Origin: Verrucomicrobiaceae bacterium | Lineage (GTDB): Bacteria; Verrucomicrobiota; Verrucomicrobiia; Verrucomicrobiales; Akkermansiaceae | Reading direction: 5' to 3' | DNA: 64,000 bases | NCBI GenBank assembly: GCA_027487435.1 | Contig: JAIYDP010000246.1 | Location: forward strand, 96,387 to 160,386 | The notes under the pieces: model-generated | Seen by the model: the letters and a program-made list of their open reading frames with translations, nothing else | Database searches by the model: none | What the model was told of the DNA's origin: nothing | Made by a program: the position numbers and the translations under genes | Shown here: positions 28,340 through 36,628 of the stretch, piece by piece | How positions within the stretch are numbered: position 1 is the stretch's first letter | How the letters are laid out: each line of letters begins with the position of its first letter

Positions 28340-28476
28340 TAGTGGTCCACACGCGGTCAACTTCGGATCCCGGGTTTATGAGGCAGCTTGATCCCACCAA
28401 TAGCATTCAAAGCAAGGCTTGTTGATAAAATCCCCCCTTGCCATGATCAGGTAGCCCCGCTAGCCTCACCGCCGAC

Positions 28477-29229
28477 ATGCGGGTCTTCTCCATTATCTAT
28501 CGCAAGGAACTACGCGGATTCCTTTTCAATCCCTTGGGCTGGATCGTCATCGCTTTTGTCGTCCTCATGCACGGTGTTTCTTTGTCCACCGCGATCAAAG
28601 TTTTCAGCGATTCGCCCAATGCGAGCAGTTTGGTCTTTTTTGCCTTCCAAACCCCCATTTTCTGGTTCAGCTACTTATTCGTGTTTCCTCTTTTAACGAT
28701 GAAACTATTCGCTGACGAACAACGCCACGGAACCCTTGAGACACTGATGACAGCTCCCGTGACGACAAATCAAGTTGTCCTAGCCAAATATTTTGCAGCC
28801 CTCAGCTTCTACTGCATCATGTGGATACCGAGCTGGTTCCAATTTCAATTCTATCCATGGATCACAAAAATGCCGCCCGCGTGGAATAACGGATCCATCG
28901 TGGGAGCCTACATCATTTTATTCCTCATGGGCACATTTTTCGTCGCCATCGGATGTTTTGCCTCGTCGCTTACCTCGAATTCCATCGTTGCGGCCATTGT
29001 CACATTAGGCTTGCTGGTGATTCATTATTTCCTCGGCTTTGTCACGACCATCTGGGGTGAAAATTTCGTCGGTGCGTCATTGTTTGATGCGATTTCCTCT
29101 CGACAGCATGTGCAAGACTTCACGTCTGGCTTATTGGACACACGGGTCATCGTGTATTACTTGAGCCTTACCATTTTTACTGTCGCCATGACATTCCATG
29201 CCCTTGATTATCGCCGCTGGCGTCGTTGA
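28477..29229 (+). CDS. ABC-2-type transporter permease (GldF-like)
   Basis: A 250-residue integral membrane protein with about six transmembrane helices. It begins MRVFSIIYRKELRGFLFNPL, a typical ABC-2 permease start, and contains DEQRHGTLETLMTAPVTT, the conserved E-R-G-T-L-E-L-L-type cytosolic segment. In related genomes a GldA-like ATPase gene precedes this permease; here the upstream gene is an esterase and no ATP-binding gene lies in the window. The stop overlaps a TTG that could start the next gene. Function is likely export or membrane insertion together with the two downstream genes. Confidence 0.85.
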   Translation: MRVFSIIYRKELRGFLFNPLGWIVIAFVVLMHGVSLSTAIKVFSDSPNASSLVFFAFQTPIFWFSYLFVFPLLTMKLFADEQRHGTLETLMTAPVTTNQVVLAKYFAALSFYCIMWIPSWFQFQFYPWITKMPPAWNNGSIVGAYIILFLMGTFFVAIGCFASSLTSNSIVAAIVTLGLLVIHYFLGFVTTIWGENFVGASLFDAISSRQHVQDFTSGLLDTRVIVYYLSLTIFTVAMTFHALDYRRWRR

Positions 29230-29249
29230 AAAAATCCCTGTCATTTCTC

Positions 29250-30812
29250 ATGCCTGATACCACAAAACTTGAAGACAGTGCTGCCACTGAAAAAAAACCA
29301 TCCAAGCCCCTCAATCGATGGGGTATGGGTACATTGTCCCTAATTCAGATCATCGCGATTTTCATTCTCGTCATTACAGGAAATATCATTGCCTCACACT
29401 ACTACAAACGCAGAGATCTTTCCCGTGGCGAAAACTACACACTATCTTCTTGGACGCTTGGTCTTCTCCGTTCAACAAAGATCCAAGAACGCGCCACTCC
29501 GATAAAAATTCTCGTAGCTTTCCGTCGCTCTTCACCTTTCATTGATCGCGTTCGCAAGCTCGCTGAAGAGTACGGGCACCACTCAAATGGCAAAGTGATC
29601 ATCGAGCGTTTCGACCCAGTGCGTGATGTCGATCGAGCTCTTCGCGTCGCGCAAACGTACACACTCGACTCGAAAAACAGCGTTCTCTATCGCGAAGATC
29701 TCATCATTGTTGATACACGCGCAGACACCTCTTTACCTGTAACACCGGACGACAGTTCGAAAATCCGCTTTGTCACGCAAGAGCAGATGTTGCTGTATGA
29801 CAACAAGAGTGGCAATACAGCACGCCGAGTCGCGGCATTTCAAGGAGAAGATGTCATCACCACAGCGATGCTAAGTGCCATCGAAGGCAGGCCACGCGAA
29901 GTGCTTTTCCTTGCCGACAAAAGTGACATCGCCACCGAGATGGAAGGTGGCGCATGGTCGGTTTTACGCGATAATCTATTCTCCCAAAATATCATTCCCA
30001 TCCCAGTCCGCATGGCCGAGTTAAAAAGTATTCCGGAAGAGTGCGCTGGCATCATCATCGCCTCACCACGTTATGATTTCACCGAGGAAGAAATGAAACT
30101 CCTTTACTCCTACTGGAACCGCCCGGCCAGCAACATCATGGTCATTCTCCGTGCCCGTCAGGCTCCTGAACGACTACGCGCCTTCCTTCGCGATAACGGC
30201 GTCACGCCTCGCCATGACAGCATTGTCACCCTGAAGGGCAAGCAACCCAGCTTCACGGTGGATGCCTCTTTCGATCCAGGCTACCCCTACACGAGCGACT
30301 TCTGGAACAAAACCACTACCTTTGACGGACTGAGCAGTTCATTGGAAGTGCGAGAAAATGACGACAACTTGAGCACACGTAGCATTCAAGCATTTAAGCT
30401 CATCAGTGCCGCACCGCAGTATTGGGGAGAAACAGGAAAAAATCTCAACAACCCCGTTTTCCATGAAGTTGAAGACATCAGCCCGCCCCTCACACTTGCA
30501 GCAGCTGTCACGCGAGGCCTTACGAATAGCGATGAACTCGCAGAATCGTCGTCGCGCATGGTCATCATCGGCAATGCAGGATTCCTTGAACCTTCCTCTT
30601 CCCGCAGCGAAAATATCGACTTCCTGCGCGCCTCCGCAAACTGGTTGGTGGGTCGAGAAGAACTCTCTGGCACAGGCCCACAGATCATCGGCACCTATCG
30701 ACTGCCCATCCTCTCGAGCCAAGCTTCGTTCATCAATCGCCTTAACCTGATTTTCCTCCCTGTGGCTTTCCTGCTTTTCAGTCTTTTGATCTGGAATGCC
30801 CGCCGATCCTAA
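29250..30812 (+). CDS. GldG-like ABC-transporter auxiliary protein
   Basis: A 520-residue membrane protein. An N-terminal helix (LSLIQIIAIFILVITGNII) anchors a large extracytoplasmic part, and a C-terminal helix (LIFLPVAFLLFSLLIW) ends the chain. The motif RGENYTLSSWTLGLLRS is typical of the GldG/ABC-transporter auxiliary family. A TTG at 29226 (giving eight more residues and overlapping the permease stop) is an alternative start; the ATG at 29250 is chosen as the first standard codon. The tail of the gene overlaps the next by 17 bp. In Bacteroidetes GldG works with GldA and GldF in gliding and secretion; in PVC bacteria the role is undefined. Confidence 0.85.
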   Translation: MPDTTKLEDSAATEKKPSKPLNRWGMGTLSLIQIIAIFILVITGNIIASHYYKRRDLSRGENYTLSSWTLGLLRSTKIQERATPIKILVAFRRSSPFIDRVRKLAEEYGHHSNGKVIIERFDPVRDVDRALRVAQTYTLDSKNSVLYREDLIIVDTRADTSLPVTPDDSSKIRFVTQEQMLLYDNKSGNTARRVAAFQGEDVITTAMLSAIEGRPREVLFLADKSDIATEMEGGAWSVLRDNLFSQNIIPIPVRMAELKSIPEECAGIIIASPRYDFTEEEMKLLYSYWNRPASNIMVILRARQAPERLRAFLRDNGVTPRHDSIVTLKGKQPSFTVDASFDPGYPYTSDFWNKTTTFDGLSSSLEVRENDDNLSTRSIQAFKLISAAPQYWGETGKNLNNPVFHEVEDISPPLTLAAAVTRGLTNSDELAESSSRMVIIGNAGFLEPSSSRSENIDFLRASANWLVGREELSGTGPQIIGTYRLPILSSQASFINRLNLIFLPVAFLLFSLLIWNARRS

Positions 30813-32751
30813 GTTCTTTACCTTCCCCACTGTGCGCTCTCTCACAAGCACCATCACCTTGGCAATCGCCGCTTTTCTGGCCGTCACTCTTGTGGTCATT
30901 CTCGTCGTACGCGGTAATCTCAACCAATTTTTTGGAGCTCCTCCCACAGCGATTGGTAGTCCGATGTACACGGGATTCACAGCAAAGGACATCTCACAAA
31001 TTGCCCTAAGCGGAAACGGTGCTAAAGCAAGATTTCGCAAAGAAAATGGCATCTGGATGATGATTGATCCGATTCGCGATCGTATGGACCCCAGAGCCGC
31101 GAAGCTGCTTATCGACTTCACTCTAGGAACGCGCGCTGCGGATGTATTTCCTAACGAAAAAATCGATTTCACCCAAGCCGGCCTGCGCGATGGCATGGTG
31201 CAGATCAAACTAAGCGATGATCAAGGTAAGGCGAAAGCCCGATACACCTTAGGTCGTCGCACGGCATGGACGATTTTGGAAAAAGAAAACAGTCCTGTCA
31301 CCCCCACAGTATTTCTTCAGCCAAGTGACCTTGGACGCAAAACCCACACCTACGCTTGCACGGGTGACATCGGTCCGATGTTCAAAGATGGCCTGCGCTT
31401 CCTACGAGACCACCAACCGTTTCTGTTCATGCCGACGCAATTGGAGAAAATCCATATACGCAATGCTAAGTCCGAATTTACCATCGAGGGTTATGGTCAG
31501 GAAAAGCCATGGCGTATTACCAAGCCGCTGAAACTCGCCACAGAAACCTCAGAAATGAAAAATTTTATCGAAAATGGGCTTTTCAATCTGCGCGCCAGTC
31601 GTGTTCTCGACCGCAGCGAAGTACCCATCACGGCGGGCACCACGCAACCTGAGACCAGCATCACCCTGCAAATGCGCGGCTTACCTGCCGTCACTCTCGA
31701 TATTTTTCCGCCTAACGAAAGCGATACCAATACCTGCTACGCCATCGTAAGTGATCGACCAGAAACTGTTTTCCTACTTCCCTTACGCTCACAAGACCTC
31801 ATCTCACTGTCCAGCCTCCCCATTCACAATTACAATGAAATCCGCTCGCGCAATCTAACATTCTTCAACCACAAGAATCTTAAAATCATCGATATCCATC
31901 CGCGGAATCTTCCTCCCATCGAAGTGTTTCGTCTTCCTATGAGTCAATGGCGCCTCCGCACTGGCGAGAAAACTTCTGAGTTCCCTAACGAAAAGTGTCT
32001 CTACGAATTCCTCAAATCCATCACCACGTGCAAGGTCACCAACTTCTTAACCGATAACGCATTCCAAGCGAATTCTCCCCAAGATGCCGTAACCTACGGC
32101 CTCGATCAGCCTGTTTGCTCGCTCTATTTCACCTTTCAGGACAATTCACGCCAAAAGCTTTCCATTGGCCTAACCAAAGAGGGAATCTACACCGCCCACC
32201 TCGATCACCCTGAGACTCGCCACACGGTCTATCAAATCCCAGAAGAATTTGTTTCTTCCTTGCCGCTCTACTTCAAGCAATGGAAGGACACACGTCTGCT
32301 TTCCATTCCCGCCATGGACTTCTCTGGTCTGCATCGCACGCGATCCGGAAAACCCGATTTGTTGCTGCAATACATCGACAACCCACAAAAATGGACAGCT
32401 TCTGTTCATGGGAAAGATCAAACCAGCCAACTCAATAGCGCCCGCGCCAACAAAATCCTCGAAACACTGGGCAACATCCAAGTTGTATCGTGGATCAATG
32501 ATGGCAATACCGATGCAGAAACAGCACTCCTTACCCCCGCCATTACCTTGGCTATCACATCCTTTTCCTTGAATGAATTTGGCGAACGCGATGCGCCCAA
32601 GACCCAAACCCTAGAATTAGCCCCAGCGGGAACCAACAACCAAAAATCTTTCTACTACGGACGCCTCAGCACATGCCCAGATCTATTTTATCTCGACTAT
32701 CAAACCGTCGCAATGCTGGCACTGGATGTCTTTTCTGAAAGTAATCCATAA
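30796..32751 (+). CDS. DUF4340-domain protein
   Basis: A 651-residue protein with one N-terminal transmembrane helix (LAIAAFLAVTLVVILVVRG) and a large extracytoplasmic beta-rich region. The repeated pattern of I-x-I-R-N-x-x-x-E-F-T-I-E plus R-V-L-D segments and GLDQPVCSLYF fits DUF4340, which in PVC genomes follows GldG genes almost invariably. The start overlaps the GldG-like gene by 17 bp, so the pair is coupled. The function of DUF4340 is not known; its fixed neighbourhood suggests a complex with the permease and GldG protein. Confidence 0.85.
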   Translation: MPADPKFFTFPTVRSLTSTITLAIAAFLAVTLVVILVVRGNLNQFFGAPPTAIGSPMYTGFTAKDISQIALSGNGAKARFRKENGIWMMIDPIRDRMDPRAAKLLIDFTLGTRAADVFPNEKIDFTQAGLRDGMVQIKLSDDQGKAKARYTLGRRTAWTILEKENSPVTPTVFLQPSDLGRKTHTYACTGDIGPMFKDGLRFLRDHQPFLFMPTQLEKIHIRNAKSEFTIEGYGQEKPWRITKPLKLATETSEMKNFIENGLFNLRASRVLDRSEVPITAGTTQPETSITLQMRGLPAVTLDIFPPNESDTNTCYAIVSDRPETVFLLPLRSQDLISLSSLPIHNYNEIRSRNLTFFNHKNLKIIDIHPRNLPPIEVFRLPMSQWRLRTGEKTSEFPNEKCLYEFLKSITTCKVTNFLTDNAFQANSPQDAVTYGLDQPVCSLYFTFQDNSRQKLSIGLTKEGIYTAHLDHPETRHTVYQIPEEFVSSLPLYFKQWKDTRLLSIPAMDFSGLHRTRSGKPDLLLQYIDNPQKWTASVHGKDQTSQLNSARANKILETLGNIQVVSWINDGNTDAETALLTPAITLAITSFSLNEFGERDAPKTQTLELAPAGTNNQKSFYYGRLSTCPDLFYLDYQTVAMLALDVFSESNP

Positions 32752-32766
32752 TCCCCCTTGCCTCGA

Positions 32767-32781
32767 TTGACCCAGGGTCAA
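32767..32781. promoter_or_regulatory. 15-bp perfect dyad, possible operator
   Basis: TTGACCC-A-GGGTCAA is a perfect inverted repeat with a single central base. The one-base loop makes it unlikely to fold as RNA, so a protein-binding site is the better reading. It lies between the DUF4340 gene and the lipoprotein gene, 62 bp before the chosen ATG at 32844. The regulator is unknown. Confidence 0.35.
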
Positions 32782-32843
32782 AATAAACGATCTCATAGAC
32801 CATGATTGACAGTGGACTACGCATTCTCTATTTTCCTTGCGCG

Positions 32844-33425
32844 ATGATTTACGCGCGTGCCATTCTGCTTTTTGGGTTATACCTACTCCTTCAGGGCTGT
32901 GCTATGTTCGAACATCGCCAAAGCCCGTGGAAAGCGGCTGTCCATCGCCACACCTCACAATTGGGATTTCGCAATTGGATCATCATCGCCGAGGCATCCT
33001 TCCCTGCTCTAGGTCGCACAGGTGTCATGCAAGTTCCTGCCAATGTGGAAATCCCTGAAGCGTTAGACTACGTGCTCAAGGACATCGACCAATCACAGCA
33101 TGTCAAGCCGAGCATCTTTTTCACCCGAGAGTCGCAGGTGATCGATAACGATTCCGCACCAGGCATTGATCTATTGCGCCAAAAAGTTCGCCAATCGATA
33201 CAGGAAATGGCAACGACCACCATGGAACAAGATTCTCTGCTCACCGTACTGCAAGACATCAACCGCAGTTTTGATGTGCTCATCATCCGCACCAATACCA
33301 CCTTGCCCTACAGTAGCATCTTCATCGAACTCCAACCCGGATACTGGGATGCCGAGTCGGAAGACAAGCTTCGCCAACGAATGCAAACGAAGCCCCTACA
33401 AGCCAGCAATAGTGATTCCCTATGA
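32844..33425 (+). CDS. Lipoprotein with RbsD/FucU-like domain
   Basis: A 193-residue predicted lipoprotein; the signal ends in the lipobox LLLQGC (lipidated Cys19). The ATG at 32844 is chosen because it puts the signal peptide at the N-terminus; an in-frame ATG at 32802 would add 14 residues. The segment HTSQLGFRNWIIIAEASFPA followed by IPEALDYVL resembles the RbsD/FucU sugar-mutarotase fold (compare HGDEIVLADANFPA and IPELL in that family). A lipid-anchored version would be unusual. The stop overlaps the start of the RNase III-like gene by 4 bp. The family assignment is from pattern only and moderately uncertain. Confidence 0.55.
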   Translation: MIYARAILLFGLYLLLQGCAMFEHRQSPWKAAVHRHTSQLGFRNWIIIAEASFPALGRTGVMQVPANVEIPEALDYVLKDIDQSQHVKPSIFFTRESQVIDNDSAPGIDLLRQKVRQSIQEMATTTMEQDSLLTVLQDINRSFDVLIIRTNTTLPYSSIFIELQPGYWDAESEDKLRQRMQTKPLQASNSDSL

Positions 33426-33718
33426 GCGTATCCCGAGAAGAACAAGTGCGCATGGAGCGCGAAAAAGCCTGGGTCGGTGATGCCGTACTGGCCCTCTACG
33501 CCCGTAAATTTGTACTTCAAGAACGCGGCTGCATGGACGCCGTCTGGTTCACCGCTCTTACCTCCAATGACTTTCTCAGTGCGTTTGGAAACCCCACTAG
33601 CGTCGAGGCAAACATTGGTGGAATCTACAACGAACAGGGCCTCGAAGCTGCCTTCGCATGGATGGATGAAACATTGATTCCCGTCTATCGCAAACAAATG
33701 CGCAACCGCAAACTCTGA
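33422..33718 (+). CDS. Small RNase III-domain-like protein
   Basis: A 98-residue protein resembling a lone RNase III catalytic fold. EKAWVGDAVLALYARKF (14-30) matches the RNase III/Mini-III signature with Asp20, and SVEANIGGIYNEQG (60-73) matches the second motif with Glu62. The Asp that normally stands three residues before that Glu is Thr59 here, and there is no double-stranded-RNA-binding domain. Mini-III proteins are about 130-150 residues and mature 23S rRNA; this one is shorter. It overlaps the lipoprotein gene by 4 bp. It may be a degenerate or binding-only relative, or a small nuclease needing a partner. Confidence 0.65.
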   Translation: MSVSREEQVRMEREKAWVGDAVLALYARKFVLQERGCMDAVWFTALTSNDFLSAFGNPTSVEANIGGIYNEQGLEAAFAWMDETLIPVYRKQMRNRKL

Positions 33719-33749
33719 AGCCCTTCGCTCTCCCCCACTCTCTTCCACC

Positions 33750-34655
33750 ATGGAGTATCTGGAAAAAGAACAATGGCAGGAAAAGGAGCGTCTTCATCGC
33801 ATGGAGGCGGAATCTTGGACAAAACCATCGCTTTTGCGCCGCTCCTGCCACCAACCTCACCCCGTCGAGGATTTCCTTTTCACCTACTATCCTTTCAAGA
33901 TCAGCAAACTGGAACAATGGCATCCCGGCTACGGCGTTGCCATCGCCTGTACTGAGCACGAGCGCCCAACATGGATGGAAAAACACTACCGTTGGGAAAA
34001 TGGCTGGCTTTTCTGTGATCCCGTTTCGTTAGAAGAAAAGGAACGCTCGCGCTTGGCATGGATCATCGATCTCCTGCAACGAACTGCCAACCAAACACCA
34101 AACTTCGGCTGCTTTGGCATGCACGAGTGGGCAATGATCTACCGCGCGCCAGAAGCACGACATCAACACATCGCTCCCCTACGGATCAGCCAGCAAGAGC
34201 TCGATACTTTCGTCGAAAGTCGCCCCATCCGCTGCTCGCACTACGATGCCTTTCGTTTTTTCACTCCTCAAGCACGACCGCTCAATCAGCTCCAGCCCAC
34301 GCTCGATGGTCGCATCGGCATGGAACAACCTGCCTGCATCCACGCCAACATGGATCTTTTCAAATGGGCTTCAAAGTCTTTACCATGGGTCAGTAGTTCG
34401 CTGCATTGGCGCAGCTTCACCTTAGCGAAAGAACTTCGCGATTTGGACATGCGGGCCAGCCCGTATGATCTCCGCCATTTCGGCTACGAGCCCATCTGCA
34501 TCGAAACCGAAAACGGCAGAAAGCTCTACGAATCCACCCAACGCCAACTCGCCGCCAAAGCCACGAAACTCCGCGCCGAACTCATTGATCTCCTTAACGC
34601 CACACTCACTACCGCATCGCTGCAAATCTCTCCTCCCATGCAAGCACACGTGTGA
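33750..34655 (+). CDS. Conserved protein of the group annotated as 3-methyladenine DNA glycosylase
   Basis: A 301-residue cytosolic protein with no signal peptide. HPVEDFLFTYYPFKISKLEQ, then WHPGYG, matches a family in actinobacteria and Verrucomicrobia that databases label 3-methyladenine DNA glycosylase. I see no helix-hairpin-helix or AlkA/Tag motif that proves DNA-repair activity, so the label may be inherited rather than tested. The C-terminal helix (RQLAAKATKLRAELIDLL) is strongly amphipathic. It lies 31 bp after the RNase III-like gene and 46 bp before deoC. Confidence 0.5.
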   Translation: MEYLEKEQWQEKERLHRMEAESWTKPSLLRRSCHQPHPVEDFLFTYYPFKISKLEQWHPGYGVAIACTEHERPTWMEKHYRWENGWLFCDPVSLEEKERSRLAWIIDLLQRTANQTPNFGCFGMHEWAMIYRAPEARHQHIAPLRISQQELDTFVESRPIRCSHYDAFRFFTPQARPLNQLQPTLDGRIGMEQPACIHANMDLFKWASKSLPWVSSSLHWRSFTLAKELRDLDMRASPYDLRHFGYEPICIETENGRKLYESTQRQLAAKATKLRAELIDLLNATLTTASLQISPPMQAHV

Positions 34656-34701
34656 TACATTTTTCCTTGGCTACCGCGAATCCCCATGGCAAGCTCCACC
34701 C

Positions 34702-35631
34702 ATGGCACGTAGCACTTTGCAACAGCTCGTCAATGATGTGGGATCTGTGGATTCATTGGGTATCGAACTGCGCGTGGCGAAATATGCGACTCGCAGCATC
34801 AAGAAAGAGGCAAAACGTTTTGCGCTTCGACTCGCGGTGAGCATGGTCGATCTCACAACACTTGAGGGCAAGGACACACCGGGAAAAGTTGCTTCGCTTT
34901 GCCACAAGGCTCTGCGTCCACACGATTTACCAGATATCCCAGCAACCGCAGCGGTTTGCGTTTACCCCGCGATGGTCAAGCACGCGCGGGCAGCTCTAGG
35001 TACCAATGCCGCAGTAAAAATCGCCTCGGTCGCTACCGCGTTTCCTTCTGGGCAAGCTCCGATCAAAACGCGTCTCGCTGAGGTGCGGGCTGCCGTAGCC
35101 GATGGCGCTGACGAAATCGATATGGTGATCAATCGCGGCGCGTTTCTCTGCGGAGAGCTCAACTTGGTGCGCGATGAAATTTCTGCTGTCCTGGAAGCCT
35201 GTGGCGAGGCAACATTGAAAGTGATTTTGGAAACCAGTGAACTTGAAACATACGACAATATCCGCGCGGCCTCGTTCTTGGCGATGCGTTTGCTGCGTCC
35301 AGGCGACTTCATCAAAACTAGCACCGGAAAAACATCAAACAACGCCACGCTGGGCAACAATCAAGTGATGCTCGAAGCGATACGCGATCACTTTTTCGCA
35401 ACTGGTACCGAGATCGCTATGAAGCCCGCTGGGGGCATCCGCACCGCCAAGCAAGCGATTGCCTTTCTCATCGCAGTGAAAGAAACATTGGGCGATGGCT
35501 GGCTGAACAACCGTCGCTACCGCTTTGGAGCCTCGGCATTGTTGAACGATTTGGTGCGACAACTCGCCAAAGAAGCAACCGGAAATTATCAAGCGCCATG
35601 GCAATTTAGCGAAGCCGCTGGTGGATATTAG
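34702..35631 (+). CDS. deoC: Deoxyribose-phosphate aldolase
   Basis: A 309-residue class I aldolase that cleaves 2-deoxyribose-5-phosphate to glyceraldehyde-3-phosphate and acetaldehyde. DEIDMVIN holds the conserved Asp140, FIKTSTGKT holds the Schiff-base Lys205, and KPAGGIR holds the second Lys241. These correspond to the E. coli DeoC active site. An open frame extends 79 codons upstream into the previous gene, but conservation begins only after the ATG at 34702. It is longer than E. coli DeoC (about 260 residues), as is usual for the eukaryote-like/PVC forms. No other nucleoside-catabolism gene is adjacent. Confidence 0.93.
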   Translation: MARSTLQQLVNDVGSVDSLGIELRVAKYATRSIKKEAKRFALRLAVSMVDLTTLEGKDTPGKVASLCHKALRPHDLPDIPATAAVCVYPAMVKHARAALGTNAAVKIASVATAFPSGQAPIKTRLAEVRAAVADGADEIDMVINRGAFLCGELNLVRDEISAVLEACGEATLKVILETSELETYDNIRAASFLAMRLLRPGDFIKTSTGKTSNNATLGNNQVMLEAIRDHFFATGTEIAMKPAGGIRTAKQAIAFLIAVKETLGDGWLNNRRYRFGASALLNDLVRQLAKEATGNYQAPWQFSEAAGGY

Positions 35632-35643
35632 ATCAAATGTCTC

Positions 35644-36495
35644 ATGAACATTCTGCAAGCCTTTTTTCTCATTCTCTTTGCCGTTTTGCTTAGCCATTGC
35701 GGTGTTACAGGTGGTGGTGCTCCGCGTGGAGGAACGCAAATCATTAACGTTTCCGCTTACGATCCCAAAGAACAACATCGCTCCGGTCGAGCGTATTCCG
35801 CCACAGATGTCAGAGCCTTGCGCGATAACGGCGCGGTGGGGCTGATCGCGCGCTGTGGCAAAGGCGGCGAGCTCGATGAAAAATGCCAGCAATTTCTTAC
35901 CTCCGCCGATCGCTGCGGGATGAAACTCGGCGCGTACTATCGCACGATTGCTACCATTGATGCCGTAAAACAGGCCGATCAGTTTGTGAATGGAATGCAA
36001 GAAATGAGTCGCTCGCGCATGTGGAACCAACGTGAGTTTTTGCTCTGCGCCGACTTCGATGCCAATTCATCGCTTGGGCACATGACGCGATTTTTGGACC
36101 GCGTGAAGCAGCGCACCGGCATCGATTGCGTGGTTTACTTAGAAAACAGTTTGCATTTGCGCCTGACGCTGAGTGGGGCGAGTGAGTCGATCAAACAACG
36201 TTTCCGCCGCTGCCCCTACTGGGTCGCACTGTATTCGAATGAATCCGGAGCTGGAGGGCCGTTTCCCGCACCGCGCACGCCGAGCGGATTGACCAAACAA
36301 TACAATGTCTGGAGCAACTGGCAGATCTGGCAATACGGCGGAGTCGAGTGGGAAAGAGGATGCTCAAACCCGAAAGTGTATCCCGGATTTTCACGTTACT
36401 TCGGCAATCTCGATCGCCCCGTAGAGCGAAATCTCTTTCGCGGAAGTCCTGAGCAGCTACAACAACTGTGGACTCGTCACAGCATGAAATGGTAA
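35644..36495 (+). CDS. Lipoprotein with GH25 lysozyme-like fold
   Basis: A 283-residue predicted lipoprotein (lipobox VLLSHC, Cys19). The order INVSAYDPKE, then GMKLGAYYR, then LLCADFDAN, then WQIWQYGGVE follows the GH25 muramidase fold. The catalytic residues look altered: the first-strand Asp of GH25 (D-x-S-x-Y) is Asn35 here, and the D-x-E pair is Asp137-Phe-Asp139. It may be a non-catalytic peptidoglycan- or glycan-binding relative, or use a shifted catalytic set. It starts 12 bp after deoC. It runs toward the DUF3592 gene on the other strand, with 133 bp between them. Confidence 0.65.
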   Translation: MNILQAFFLILFAVLLSHCGVTGGGAPRGGTQIINVSAYDPKEQHRSGRAYSATDVRALRDNGAVGLIARCGKGGELDEKCQQFLTSADRCGMKLGAYYRTIATIDAVKQADQFVNGMQEMSRSRMWNQREFLLCADFDANSSLGHMTRFLDRVKQRTGIDCVVYLENSLHLRLTLSGASESIKQRFRRCPYWVALYSNESGAGGPFPAPRTPSGLTKQYNVWSNWQIWQYGGVEWERGCSNPKVYPGFSRYFGNLDRPVERNLFRGSPEQLQQLWTRHSMKW

Positions 36496-36628
36496 TTTTG
36501 CTTTGCCGAGTATTCAGAAATCATCCATCGGTGTAAGCCACAAATCGCCTATATGTCTGTCAGTAACAGATCAGGAAAACCACGGAAGAAAAATCCCACC
36601 AAGAGCGAAAAAGTTCAAAATTGAATCA

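Noticed and set aside
34465..34701. N-terminal extension of deoC
   Set aside because: It overlaps the previous gene in another frame, and similarity to DeoC begins only after the ATG at 34702.
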